Shown: positions 25,177 through 33,255, counted from the first letter of the stretch. The stretch: 34,851 bases of DNA from Thermoproteota archaeon (GCA_015522685.1 WALU01000051.1:1-34851), one strand, 5' to 3'. Notes: generated by a model from the letters alone, not told the origin. A program made the numbers and translations.

Positions 25177-25677
25177 ATGGAAGATCTCAATCTCCTTTAC
25201 CGGGGAAGAATTGTCACCCTTGAAGTTAGGCAGGTGAATAGCGGGATTAGGGAGATAGTATATCATCCTGGTTCTGTCTCAATACTCCCCTATGAGAACG
25301 ATTGCGTGTACCTTATCAAGCAGTACAGGTACCCTCTTAATACATATATATGGGAGATACCTGCTGGCACTTTAGAGGAAGGAGAAAGCCCAGAAGAATG
25401 CGCTAAGAGAGAACTTGAGGAAGAAACGGGTTTAATAGCTGGTAAATTGGAGAAGATTTTTGAGGCATATCTGATCCCAGGATACGGTACGGAAAAGATG
25501 AGCTTCTTCTTTGCAACTGAGCTATCTAAGGGAAGAATGCATCCAGAGCCCTCTGAGAAGATAGAGGTTCACAAATTTCGAATTGATGAGGCTGTGCAGA
25601 AGGTAAGGACGAACGAGATAGCAGATGTAAAAACGATAGCTGCACTTCTTTGGTACATGCAAATGAGGAGTGAATAA
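25177..25677 (+). CDS. Nudix hydrolase, ADP-ribose pyrophosphatase type
   Basis: This 166-residue enzyme cleaves nucleoside diphosphate derivatives. The Nudix box Gx5Ex7REUxEExGU is perfect from G64 to L86 (GTLEEGESPEECAKRELEEE then TGL). The upstream VYLIKQYRYPLNTYIWEIPAG stretch and the later YLIPGYGTEKMSFFFA are typical of the ADP-ribose pyrophosphatase branch, which keeps free ADP-ribose low. The ATG lies 72 bases after thyX, so the two may share a transcript. Substrate within the Nudix family is inferred from these motifs only. Confidence 0.9.
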   Translation: MEDLNLLYRGRIVTLEVRQVNSGIREIVYHPGSVSILPYENDCVYLIKQYRYPLNTYIWEIPAGTLEEGESPEECAKRELEEETGLIAGKLEKIFEAYLIPGYGTEKMSFFFATELSKGRMHPEPSEKIEVHKFRIDEAVQKVRTNEIADVKTIAALLWYMQMRSE

Positions 25678-25679
25678 AT

Positions 25680-25697
25680 TTACTTACTTACTTACTT
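25680..25697 (+). repeat. (TTAC)4 microsatellite
   Basis: Four perfect TTAC units plus TT lie immediately after the Nudix stop codon. The tract is short and non-coding. It could vary in length by slippage, but nothing shows a function. The remaining bases up to 25946 hold no recognised gene; AT-rich sequence at 25890-25915 may carry the promoter of the zinc-ribbon gene. Confidence 0.7.
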
Positions 25698-25946
25698 GAT
25701 GTAAACATCACTACCCACACCACTATTCTACGAAAAGATAATTCTCTCTACTACTTCATCCATTAGAATCCCCTTAGTTCACACGCGTTCAACTAGGAAT
25801 TCAATGAGAGAGTAATTTCATTGGGATCTCGACTTACCTAATGCTCAAAAGTATAATTCCTAGCGGAGAATAGAGCTGAATTAAAACATTCTTATGTTTA
25901 AATATCATTTTATTGCCCTTGTAAGCCAAGAGCAGCGGTGATCTCT

Positions 25947-26159
25947 ATGGAGCTTGAATGTCCAGAATGCGGCGCTATAATAGAACTTGATGAAGATGAG
26001 ACAGAAATAGGCCAAGAGATCGAATGTCCAGAATGCGGAACGATACTTATCTTAAGGAAAAGGGGTAAAAAATTCTTCCTAGAACCCTTGGAAGAGGAAG
26101 AGCTAGAAGAAGCGGATGAGGATGAAGATGAGACAGAAGCGGAGGAAGAGGATTATTAG
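25947..26159 (+). CDS. LysW-like zinc-ribbon protein with long acidic tail
   Basis: From the ATG at 25947 this is 70 residues (an in-frame GTG lies 9 bases earlier; GGTGAT sits as a Shine-Dalgarno for the ATG). Two CPECG knuckles (residues 5-9 and 28-32) form one zinc site, exactly the layout of LysW/ArgW, the amino-group carrier protein on whose C-terminal Glu lysine or arginine is built. LysW is about 54 residues and ends in EDWGE. Here the tail is much longer, almost entirely Glu/Asp, and ends EEEDY, so the usual attachment residue is displaced by Tyr. It may be a paralogous carrier or simply a small acidic zinc protein. Its stop is 6 bases from that of the convergent regulator gene. Confidence 0.75.
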   Translation: MELECPECGAIIELDEDETEIGQEIECPECGTILILRKRGKKFFLEPLEEEELEEADEDEDETEAEEEDY

Positions 26160-26165
26160 GAGATT

Positions 26166-26972
26166 TTAAGCTGTCTCAAGTATCTTAAATATAGAGATTC
26201 TTCCTATTCCATATTTCTTTATATTATCTAACCACTTGTCTGATACGGATACTATTGAAAAAATGCCCCAAAGCTCCGAACCCACCTCATCTATAATCCT
26301 CATTATGGCGTCTATGGATTCCAAATTATTAAGAACGTCTTTTACCAAGATGATTTTATCTCCTCTATTAATCGACGACCTTGGAATGAAAACATCCATG
26401 ATCCTTCCCTTATCGTGAGATACATAAGAACCTCTAGCGAAAGCATCCACGGTAAGACCAGGATAATCCAAAGTAGAGACCGCTTTGGAAGAGATCCAAT
26501 CAGATGATATAATAGCTAGGGGAGAAACAGCTGAGGGGTGGGCCAATATTATATTCACATCCTCCTCTCCAACGAATTTGGAGATAATATATCCCATTAA
26601 ATCTAAGAACTTGAAACTCGTAAGTAGCCTCCATGTTTCTACATATCCATAAGCATTTGTTCTCAATATCCTATCAAATGCCCTTTCAATTAGCCGTAGC
26701 TCCTCTATTTTACTAATTATCTTTCTGGCTGTCGGTTTTTCTGGGGTATTCTTAAGGCTAATGTACCTCCATATTACCTGGTAGGGTATGCCTAGCATAT
26801 CCTCAAGCTCTTTAAACGTGAAAAATCCTTTTAGTGAACTTAATAACCTAATTGATACATATGGCGACTCTAATCTACCTATTCTAACCAAAATCCTCAC
26901 CCATTTATATACCCAAAAAGAAGGCTGCCATGCATATAACCTTGAGCTTAAAGGGAAAGCGTGTATACTCAC
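26166..26972 (-). CDS. HTH protein with phosphoribosyltransferase-like domain, probable regulator
   Basis: The 268 residues divide into an N-terminal winged-helix-like part (about 45-85, TFKELEDMLGIPYQVIWRYI) and a C-terminal PRTase fold. In that fold the flexible-loop equivalent SYVSHDKG and the PRPP-binding strand GDKIILVKDVLNNLESI replace the usual DD-x-x-TG-G-T, so PRPP may bind while catalysis is unlikely. This architecture is that of archaeal GfcR/PurR-like sensors. The called GTG start adds 24 unconserved residues; a TATA-like GGGTATATAAATGG (26914-26901) lies inside them, so the real start may be near 26900. The gene is divergent from the four-gene PLP/DUF1611/PP-loop/GNAT operon, which it may control (inference). 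Confidence 0.72.
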   Translation of the reverse strand: MSIHAFPLSSRLYAWQPSFWVYKWVRILVRIGRLESPYVSIRLLSSLKGFFTFKELEDMLGIPYQVIWRYISLKNTPEKPTARKIISKIEELRLIERAFDRILRTNAYGYVETWRLLTSFKFLDLMGYIISKFVGEEDVNIILAHPSAVSPLAIISSDWISSKAVSTLDYPGLTVDAFARGSYVSHDKGRIMDVFIPRSSINRGDKIILVKDVLNNLESIDAIMRIIDEVGSELWGIFSIVSVSDKWLDNIKKYGIGRISIFKILETA

Positions 26973-27084
26973 AGAAATTTAAGGAGGTACCTCTAGTGAA
27001 TTATCATGGAATATTGTTAGCATGATTTTAGTTTAATCAGTCTTTTATTTCCTAATATAAGAAAGGAACGGCTGATCTGGCAAG

Positions 27085-28044
27085 ATGATCCAGAAAGATT
27101 GCTCCTTTGAGAGTTTTAGATTTCCTGGAACTTTTTTTAAAGCAAACTTAGTAGCTAGGATCTTAGGATATAAAGGAGATCTTTACATAAAATGGGAAGG
27201 AGATAACCCTACAGGAACACAAAAGGATAGGGCAGGTTTGAGGCATGCCGCTAAAGCATATTCCCAAAGATATTCTGGTTTAACAGTAGGTACCTGTGGA
27301 AACTATGGGGTTTCAATTGCATATTTTGCAAGTATGATGGGTCTAAAAGCAGTAATTTTCATGCCAAGGAGGTATTCTGGCTCTAGAATAGGAGAGATGA
27401 TAAGACTTGGTGCAAGAGTTATTAGAGTAGACGGGAGCTATGAGGACGCTGTAGAGGCTAGCATTCTAGCATCCCTAGAGGGAGATCTTTATGATGCAAA
27501 TCCAGGAGGGGTAAATGGAGAAGAAGCTCTTAGATCCTTTATGGACATAGCTTATGAAATTGTAAATTCTTTAGGAAAATCTCCAGATTTAGTTTCAGTA
27601 CCTGTAGGAAATGGAACTACCTTAGCCGGGATATACCTTGGATTCAAGGATCTTATGACTAGAGGGCTTACTGACAGAGTACCTAAGATGATCGGGGGAA
27701 CAACCGTCCTTGGAAACCAGGTAGCATTAACCCTTAAGAGATCATCTCGCGAGCTTGTGAATCTATCAGAGAGCGACGTTCGAGAAACAGAGGTCAATGA
27801 ACCTCTTGTGGCGATCAAATCTCTCGATGGGGGCGATGCGATTAAAGCTATCCTAGAAACTAAAGGCAGAGTCTATGAGCTCACCGATGAGGAAATGATC
27901 TCCTTGGCTGAAATTCTCTCGTTAGAGAGAATAGATCCTCTACCGGCTTCTAGCTCCTCATTAGGAGCAATAAGAGAGTATAGTGATGAAAATGCATTCT
28001 CAGGAACTGCCGTAGCAATTATCACTGGGAGAAAATCGAGATGA
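27085..28044 (+). CDS. Threonine-synthase-like PLP enzyme (fold type II)
   Basis: This 319-residue enzyme carries the fold-type-II PLP set. The Schiff-base lysine is probably K47 in NPTGTQKDR (threonine synthase has TGSFKDR). The substrate loop TCGNYGVS (70-77) replaces the usual S-x-GN-x-G, and the phosphate-binding segment is VPVGNGTTLAG. It lacks the long N-terminal region of true threonine synthases and is shorter (usual 350-500). It therefore probably performs a beta- or gamma-replacement on a related phospho- or acetyl-amino acid rather than making threonine. It heads an operon: its stop overlaps the next ATG by 4 bases. Confidence 0.85.
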   Translation: MIQKDCSFESFRFPGTFFKANLVARILGYKGDLYIKWEGDNPTGTQKDRAGLRHAAKAYSQRYSGLTVGTCGNYGVSIAYFASMMGLKAVIFMPRRYSGSRIGEMIRLGARVIRVDGSYEDAVEASILASLEGDLYDANPGGVNGEEALRSFMDIAYEIVNSLGKSPDLVSVPVGNGTTLAGIYLGFKDLMTRGLTDRVPKMIGGTTVLGNQVALTLKRSSRELVNLSESDVRETEVNEPLVAIKSLDGGDAIKAILETKGRVYELTDEEMISLAEILSLERIDPLPASSSSLGAIREYSDENAFSGTAVAIITGRKSR

Positions 28045-29087
28045 AGGAGGCCTTAATATTAACTGAGAGTAAATATCTCACCTCTGATGCTAAAACGGCT
28101 CATGGCTTGATCAGGAAATCATTAAGATATAAAATAGTCGGTGTAATAGATAGCACGGTAGCAGGGGAAGATGCAGGAATGATTTTAGATGGAAAGCCTA
28201 GAGGCATAAAGATATATGAGGATTTGAACTTGGCCTTAACTCATAATCCAAGGGCATCAGTACTTATAGTTGGAGTTGCCACCTCAGGAGGCAAGCTACC
28301 TTCTAGCTATAGAAGCATAGTAAGGGAAGCTCTTGAGAGGGGATTGGATGTAGTTTCTGGTCTTCATGAGTTTCTTAGTGACGACATTGAGCTATCCAGC
28401 ATAGCTAAAGAAAAAGGAGCGAAAATAATAGATGTTAGAAAAATATATCAGAGCATGAAAATTTTTTATACCGGAAAGATACGTGAAGTTAAATCTATCA
28501 GAGTCGTGGTCCTAGGTACAGACGCATGTATAGGAAAAAGAACAACAGCATGGATGCTCGTAGATGAGTTAAATGATAAGGGAATAAGGTCCGTTATTAT
28601 CGGTACTGGGCAAACAGCATGGATGCAAGGAGCTAAGTATGGAATAGTGCTAGATTCTATGATAAACGACTTTATTCCTGGTGGCCTAGAGCATGAAGTT
28701 TGGAGGGCCTACAAGGAGGAAAATCCTGATGTAATGGTGGTGCCTGGCCAGGGATCAATGCTGCATCCCGTATTCCCCGGTAGCTTTGAGATTCTTAACC
28801 TTCTCTCCCCAGAAGTTGTAGTCCTTCAACATGCTCCTGGGAGAAAGCACTTAGAGGACTTCCCAGAGTATCCGCTCCCTCCTTTAGATAAGTACATAAG
28901 TTTGGTAGAACTGATGACTGGAAACAAACCTACTGCGATTACGATAAACACTGAAGGAATGAGGGAAGAGGAAATTAATGCCTACCTAAGGAGAGTGGAG
29001 AGGGATTATGGGATACCTACATGTGCTCCTTTATTGCAAGGAGTTGAAAAAGTAGCTCGTCTAACAGAGAGGAGAATTGAAAGATGA
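28041..29087 (+). CDS. DUF1611 (DgcN-like) P-loop protein
   Basis: This 348-residue member of DUF1611/COG3367 has an N-terminal Rossmann-like domain and a C-terminal P-loop domain beginning GTDACIGKRTTAW (159-171), followed by the family blocks GTGQTAWMQGAKYG and PGGLEHEVWRAYKEE and by PGQGSMLHP. DgcN, a characterised member, N-acetylates D-glutamate in a D-Glu degradation route of marine bacteria and haloarchaea, usually beside the epimerase DgcA. No DgcA-type enolase-fold epimerase is present here; the next gene is a MurL-like PP-loop protein instead. It overlaps both neighbours by 4 bases (ATGA), so it is translationally coupled. The substrate is probably an amino acid or its derivative (inference). 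Confidence 0.88.
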   Translation: MKEALILTESKYLTSDAKTAHGLIRKSLRYKIVGVIDSTVAGEDAGMILDGKPRGIKIYEDLNLALTHNPRASVLIVGVATSGGKLPSSYRSIVREALERGLDVVSGLHEFLSDDIELSSIAKEKGAKIIDVRKIYQSMKIFYTGKIREVKSIRVVVLGTDACIGKRTTAWMLVDELNDKGIRSVIIGTGQTAWMQGAKYGIVLDSMINDFIPGGLEHEVWRAYKEENPDVMVVPGQGSMLHPVFPGSFEILNLLSPEVVVLQHAPGRKHLEDFPEYPLPPLDKYISLVELMTGNKPTAITINTEGMREEEINAYLRRVERDYGIPTCAPLLQGVEKVARLTERRIER

Positions 29088-30541
29088 ATGTCAATTTAAA
29101 GTGCTTTGATAGAATCTCAATTAAAGACCTAAAAGTTAAGCCTCATAGTATATCTTCTACATATTCATTGGAAATGGATGGAATAAGAAGAGAGTATAAG
29201 CTCATTGAGAGCTATACTGAAAATATAAATATAAGAGAAGTAAAGGGTATAGAAGAGCTTGCTAGCCTGATAAGCATAGTCCCAGTAGTTAACTATGCTC
29301 TATTCACAGATGAAATAAGCATAGACTTCCCAATCATAGAGTTAGATCTGAAATTTATGAGAGATATGAGTGAGATAACTTCTAGAGATGTATTTGTAAA
29401 TAGGATAGCTCGCGGGACTGGACTTGTAAAGGGAGAGTATATTCCTGATCCTGAGAGCATATCCCTCATGGATGCCAAGCCTAGGGCATCAATTTATGCT
29501 AGGAGGTCCACCTCTACAGCGTTAGACGAAATTGATGGAGAATATACGTGCGGGACCATGCTCTCTGGGGGTAAGGATAGTCTTCTCACTTATTCTCTCT
29601 TGAAGGAGGCAGGATGCAAAGTATATCCTTTTTTTCTAAATGAATCTGGGAGGCATTGGCTATCTGCTTTGAAGGCATATAGATACTTTTCGAAAAATAT
29701 TCCTCTAACAAGAAGAGTGTGGAGCAATATAGATAGGTTATTTGCATTTATAGAGAGAAATATGAAAATTGTGGTCCCTAATTTCATGAGAAAATCCAGA
29801 GAACTTTATCCTATAAGATTATTCTGGTTTGAGCATTATGCTTTCTCTTTTCTACCGCTTATAATGAAGTATAAAGTAGGGAATATAAATTTTGGAAACG
29901 AATTTGATGATCCCACGAGCTCTTCCTTCACCTTCAGGGGAATAGAGCATTATAACGCAATATACGATCAATCTCAGAGTTTTGAGAAATATATGACCAA
30001 TTGGTTCGGAGAAAGAGGATTGGGCATAAAGCAATGGTCTCCCATAAGGCCAATCTCCGGCTTGATTGTAGAGAAAATCCTCTATGAAAGATATAGAGCA
30101 ATGATACAGCTGCAAATGAGCTGTCACTCTCCTAAAATAGTTAGGGGAGAGCTAATACCTTGTGGAAGCTGCTTTAAGTGCACAGGCGTAATGATATTCC
30201 TCTTAGCTAATGGAATAGATCCAAAAATGGTAGGATACACCACTAGCCTGAGTGAAGTGCTTGCTAGAGTTAGAGAAGGAAAATATAGATTAGATAAGGA
30301 TGAGTTGGAGCATTCCTTATTTCTTATGGGAAAAAGATTTCTTATAAAGAGTCCCAAAGCATCATATCACCCTCATGTTGAGACAATCCACTTCGATAAC
30401 ATATCCTCTCATCTCGACTTTATTCCTCAGAAAAAACTAAGAGAAAGAGTACTTGGTATATTAGAGAGGTATACGAAGGGATATTCTGTCTTGAGGGGAA
30501 ACAAATGGGAGATAATGAACAAGGAAAAGCTATCAATGTAG
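29084..30541 (+). CDS. PP-loop ATPase resembling the glutamyl epimerase MurL
   Basis: This 485-residue protein has an ATP pyrophosphatase PP-loop SGGKDS at 161-166 within CGTMLSGGKDSLLTYSLL, after an N-terminal domain I do not recognise. Further on come GNEFDDP (271-277), YDQSQSFEKYM (294-304) and a Cys cluster C347, C360, C363, C366 (CGSCFKC, likely a metal site). The arrangement (PP-loop, then N-E acidic block, then H/YxQSxSFE, then C-G-x-C-x-K-C) parallels MurL, which inverts the terminal L-Glu of UDP-MurNAc-dipeptide after AMP activation. This cell should have no murein, so the substrate must differ. It is coupled by ATGA to DUF1611 upstream and overlaps the GNAT gene by 37 bases. Family match is from memory of motifs, not a search. 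Confidence 0.68.
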   Translation: MNVNLKCFDRISIKDLKVKPHSISSTYSLEMDGIRREYKLIESYTENINIREVKGIEELASLISIVPVVNYALFTDEISIDFPIIELDLKFMRDMSEITSRDVFVNRIARGTGLVKGEYIPDPESISLMDAKPRASIYARRSTSTALDEIDGEYTCGTMLSGGKDSLLTYSLLKEAGCKVYPFFLNESGRHWLSALKAYRYFSKNIPLTRRVWSNIDRLFAFIERNMKIVVPNFMRKSRELYPIRLFWFEHYAFSFLPLIMKYKVGNINFGNEFDDPTSSSFTFRGIEHYNAIYDQSQSFEKYMTNWFGERGLGIKQWSPIRPISGLIVEKILYERYRAMIQLQMSCHSPKIVRGELIPCGSCFKCTGVMIFLLANGIDPKMVGYTTSLSEVLARVREGKYRLDKDELEHSLFLMGKRFLIKSPKASYHPHVETIHFDNISSHLDFIPQKKLRERVLGILERYTKGYSVLRGNKWEIMNKEKLSM

Positions 30542-31011
30542 AGATTAGAATAGTAGAGTTACCTCCTGAGGAATTTGAGAAGTACATAGAGTTTGACTCT
30601 ATGATGAGTTGGGAGTTTATAGATGAGGAAATAAGGAATAAGATGACCTTTGAAGATTACAAAGAAATTCATAGAAGGCTTGTTAGTATTATTTACTTCT
30701 CTAACTTGGATAACAGAATATTCGCTGCCATAAAGAGAGATGATATAATTGGCATAGCTTGGGTTGGATTGAAAATAGATACAATCAACTACATACCTAT
30801 AGGGTATCTTTATGATATAGAAGTTAGAGAAGATTACAGAAGAAGTGGCTTGGGGAGTAAGCTAATGTATCTAGTGGAAGAGGCTTGCAAGGAATGGAGT
30901 GTAGATAGAATTGTGCTCTCCGTTGACTTGGATAATAAGGAAGCATATAGATGGTATCTAAAGAGAGGATACCATATAAAGAGGCTGATAATGACTAAAA
31001 TACTGAGATGA
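30505..31011 (+). CDS. GNAT-family N-acetyltransferase
   Basis: This 168-residue acetyltransferase has the acetyl-CoA motif A as IEVREDYRRSGLGSKLMYL (R-R-x-G-x-G, near residues 111-129) and the closing YRWYLKRGYHIKR block. It overlaps the MurL-like gene by 37 bases in another frame, which indicates tight coupling as the last gene of the operon. No later ATG would keep the complete fold, so the overlap is accepted. The acceptor is unknown; an amino group of the pathway product, or self-protection by acetylation, are both plausible. Confidence 0.85.
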   Translation: MGDNEQGKAINVEIRIVELPPEEFEKYIEFDSMMSWEFIDEEIRNKMTFEDYKEIHRRLVSIIYFSNLDNRIFAAIKRDDIIGIAWVGLKIDTINYIPIGYLYDIEVREDYRRSGLGSKLMYLVEEACKEWSVDRIVLSVDLDNKEAYRWYLKRGYHIKRLIMTKILR

Positions 31012-31191
31012 TATACTAAGTTTATGTTAAGATAAATAAGTATACTAAAATTACACAATCTTTATTATCGAAATTTATTATCAAAAATAACCTAAGAGCG
31101 CTCGATATTACAGGAATTCAAGCATTCTTTCTAACTATCAATCATTACTTACTTATCTTGGCTTATCCTAGGTCAGGCTAGGGGAGACAGC

Positions 31192-32547
31192 TTGCGAGAT
31201 AATATCCTCTACTTCATGAGATATAATATCCTAGATGATTTGAAGTCTCTTATAGAGAGGGGTGAATTATCGGAGGCTAAAGAGGCAATAAGAGAACTAT
31301 TAAAGAACGCTAATGGCGATTATAAGAGAAGATTAGAGTTCGAAGAAAATAGGCTCTATAGATGGCCCATGCAATATCCATTCGAGGAGGAAGAGGCTTT
31401 AGAGGAGCTGAAGAAGAGAATACCGAGCCTCACCATGGAAGAATTTAGGAAGTTAATAGAGAGGGGATGCATAGACTACAGGCTGCTGGAAGGAAAGGTA
31501 AGGATATTCGAGAGGTTTGTCCCCAATTCCCTCTGGTTATGTCCCGATTTGAAAAACAAGGCTATAGAGGAGAAAGATGAGACTATAGAGAGGGCTAAAG
31601 CAGCCTTAGTTGATAGAGCAATGGACGTCATGAGTTCGAGGGCCAAGCCCCTCACCTACAAGTTCAGGGCGAAGGTTATCCTAGGTAAGGGATCCGTGCC
31701 TAAAGGAGAGAAGGTTCGGGTATGGATTCCCATACCTAGAGTGAGCGATCTGCATCCTGAAGTCAGGATACTGGCATATAATCGAGAACCTTACTTGGCC
31801 GATGAGATGCATAAACAGAGGACGGCATATTTCGAGTTCGCCTCCTCTGGCCTAAATGATGAAGTATGGATAGAATATGAGGTAGTTGCAAAGCCGTTCA
31901 AGGTCGATTTAAAGCACGAAGAGGTGGAAGAAATTAGAATTAGCGATTATCTGGAGGAGAGGATACCTCATGTGAGGTTCACTAGGGAGCTTAGGGACCT
32001 AACTAAATCTATAGTTGGGAATGAGGACAATCCGCTGCTCAAGGCTCGTAAGATATGGGATTGGATAGTGGATCACGTGATATACACTTACGTGCACGAC
32101 TACGCTCTCTTCGATAACATAAGCATGTATGCGGCCACTAAGAGGAGAGGAGATTGCGGAATTCAGGCTATACTACTTATTACAATGCTTAGGCTGGCTG
32201 GCATACCTGCAAGGTGGCAATCAGGCTGGTACGCTAATCCTGTTAGGCCCGGAATGCATGACTGGGCTCAATTCTATATAGAACCATATGGATGGGTCTA
32301 TGCCGATCCTAGCTTCGGCCACCCTAGAGATGGAGAAGATTGGAGGAGGGATTTCTACTTCGGCAGCATCGAGGGCTTCAGGCTGGCTTTCAACTCGGAG
32401 ATAAACCACCCATTCGATCCTCCGAAGGAGCACTTCAGGTCCGATCCCGTTGATAGCCAGAGGGGGGAAGTCGAGTGGGATGGGGGTAATCTCTACTACG
32501 ATAAGTGGGATTTCGAGTTAAACCTCTTGGAGGTAGGATCTCCCTGA
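31192..32547 (+). CDS. Transglutaminase-like cysteine protease-fold protein (cytoplasmic)
   Basis: The 451-residue protein has an alpha-helical N-terminal region (1-150, rich in E/K/R), then a beta domain (about 155-245), then a papain-like transglutaminase core with the triad C322 in RGDCGIQA, H356 in GMHDWAQF and D372 in YADPSFG. No signal peptide or membrane helix is seen, so it acts in the cytoplasm; most archaeal members are secreted or anchored. The TTG start is backed by GGGGAG 8 bases upstream; an ATG at 31216 is the alternative. It may cut or cross-link isopeptide/amide bonds. It follows the PLP/DUF1611/PP-loop operon after 180 bases, on the same strand; a functional link is possible but unproven. 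Confidence 0.85.
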   Translation: MRDNILYFMRYNILDDLKSLIERGELSEAKEAIRELLKNANGDYKRRLEFEENRLYRWPMQYPFEEEEALEELKKRIPSLTMEEFRKLIERGCIDYRLLEGKVRIFERFVPNSLWLCPDLKNKAIEEKDETIERAKAALVDRAMDVMSSRAKPLTYKFRAKVILGKGSVPKGEKVRVWIPIPRVSDLHPEVRILAYNREPYLADEMHKQRTAYFEFASSGLNDEVWIEYEVVAKPFKVDLKHEEVEEIRISDYLEERIPHVRFTRELRDLTKSIVGNEDNPLLKARKIWDWIVDHVIYTYVHDYALFDNISMYAATKRRGDCGIQAILLITMLRLAGIPARWQSGWYANPVRPGMHDWAQFYIEPYGWVYADPSFGHPRDGEDWRRDFYFGSIEGFRLAFNSEINHPFDPPKEHFRSDPVDSQRGEVEWDGGNLYYDKWDFELNLLEVGSP

Positions 32548-32608
32548 TGATTCATCAGCTCCTTTAAAACACAACCAGTTTTTAAGGACTTGCCGGAACT
32601 TATTTCGG

Positions 32609-32929
32609 ATGCCCGCCTACGTGATAGATCTTAGAGCAGATAGAAGATGGATAGAGCTTGTGGAGAGGTTCAAGGAGACTTTACTATCTAGGCTAGGCGA
32701 TCTTCTGGTTAAGATAGTGGCTCTAGCTTCACCTGATGATCAGCTTTACGATTCCAACGTTCTAGTTATCGTAGAGAGGGATGATGATGCAGTGGTATGG
32801 TCCATAATGGAGTCGATAGCAGAGGTCGAGAGATCTGCTGGAATGGAGGGCACAATCTCTCCCTTGATAGTAACCCCAAATGAGAGAAGAATTATAGAGG
32901 GCTTCGAGGGATACGAAGTTGTCTGTTAA
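32609..32929 (+). CDS. Degenerate MNT-like nucleotidyltransferase domain protein
   Basis: The 106 residues align by pattern with minimal nucleotidyltransferases: a helix (ELVERFKETLLSRLGDLLVK), the strand IVALASPDDQLYDSNVLVIVE where relatives have FGSxARG...SDIDLLVVV, then helices ending ISPLIVTPNERRIIEG. The Gly-Ser and both catalytic Asp positions are replaced (ASPDD; DSNVL), so catalysis is unlikely. A TTTTTAAG box lies about 26 bases before the ATG (leaderless). The stop overlaps the following HEPN gene, as in HEPN-MNT pairs. It may act as a non-enzymatic antitoxin, or be decaying. Confidence 0.65.
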   Translation: MPAYVIDLRADRRWIELVERFKETLLSRLGDLLVKIVALASPDDQLYDSNVLVIVERDDDAVVWSIMESIAEVERSAGMEGTISPLIVTPNERRIIEGFEGYEVVC

Positions 32930-33255
32930 CAAGGCCATGAGGCTAATGAATCAGGCTAAGGTAGATCTTGAGAACGGATGTTATGATAAGGCTATAAGTG
33001 CATCCTACTTTTCAGTCAGAATGCTATCTGAAATATACCTCAAGGGAATCAAGACGAGAAGGGACGATAAAATAGCAAATGCCTTGGGCAGAAAGCTAGG
33101 AGATCAAGTGAGGCTAGAATATTTGCGCCTTCTTTGAAAGGAGGAAGGAAGCAGACCATAGGGATAAGATTTTTAGCGAGGATGAAGCTAGAAGGATAGT
33201 AGCTAGGGCAGAGGATCTATTTAACAGGCTAATTTCACTTTTAGGTGAGAAGTAG
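32919..33255 (+). pseudogene. Frameshifted HEPN-domain gene
   Basis: The first frame (TTG at 32919, or ATG at 32937) encodes a HEPN start: AMRLMNQAKVDLENGCYDKAI, SASYFSVRML, and so on to LEYLRLL, then TGA at 33135-33137. The adjacent frame continues with the expected C-terminal helices FERRKEADHRDKIFSEDEAR-R-I-V and EDLFNRLISLLGEK, ending at 33255. A small indel near 33125-33135 explains the break. HEPN toxins of this class (COG1895/2250) are about 110-130 residues, matching the joined length. Loss of function would leave the degenerate MNT without a partner; a sequencing error is the alternative. Its end is one base from that of the convergent RNase HII gene. Confidence 0.75.

Noticed and set aside
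25680-25697. TTAC tandem repeat as a CRISPR-like or origin repeat
   Set aside because: Only four 4-base units with no spacers or extended pattern; a simple microsatellite.
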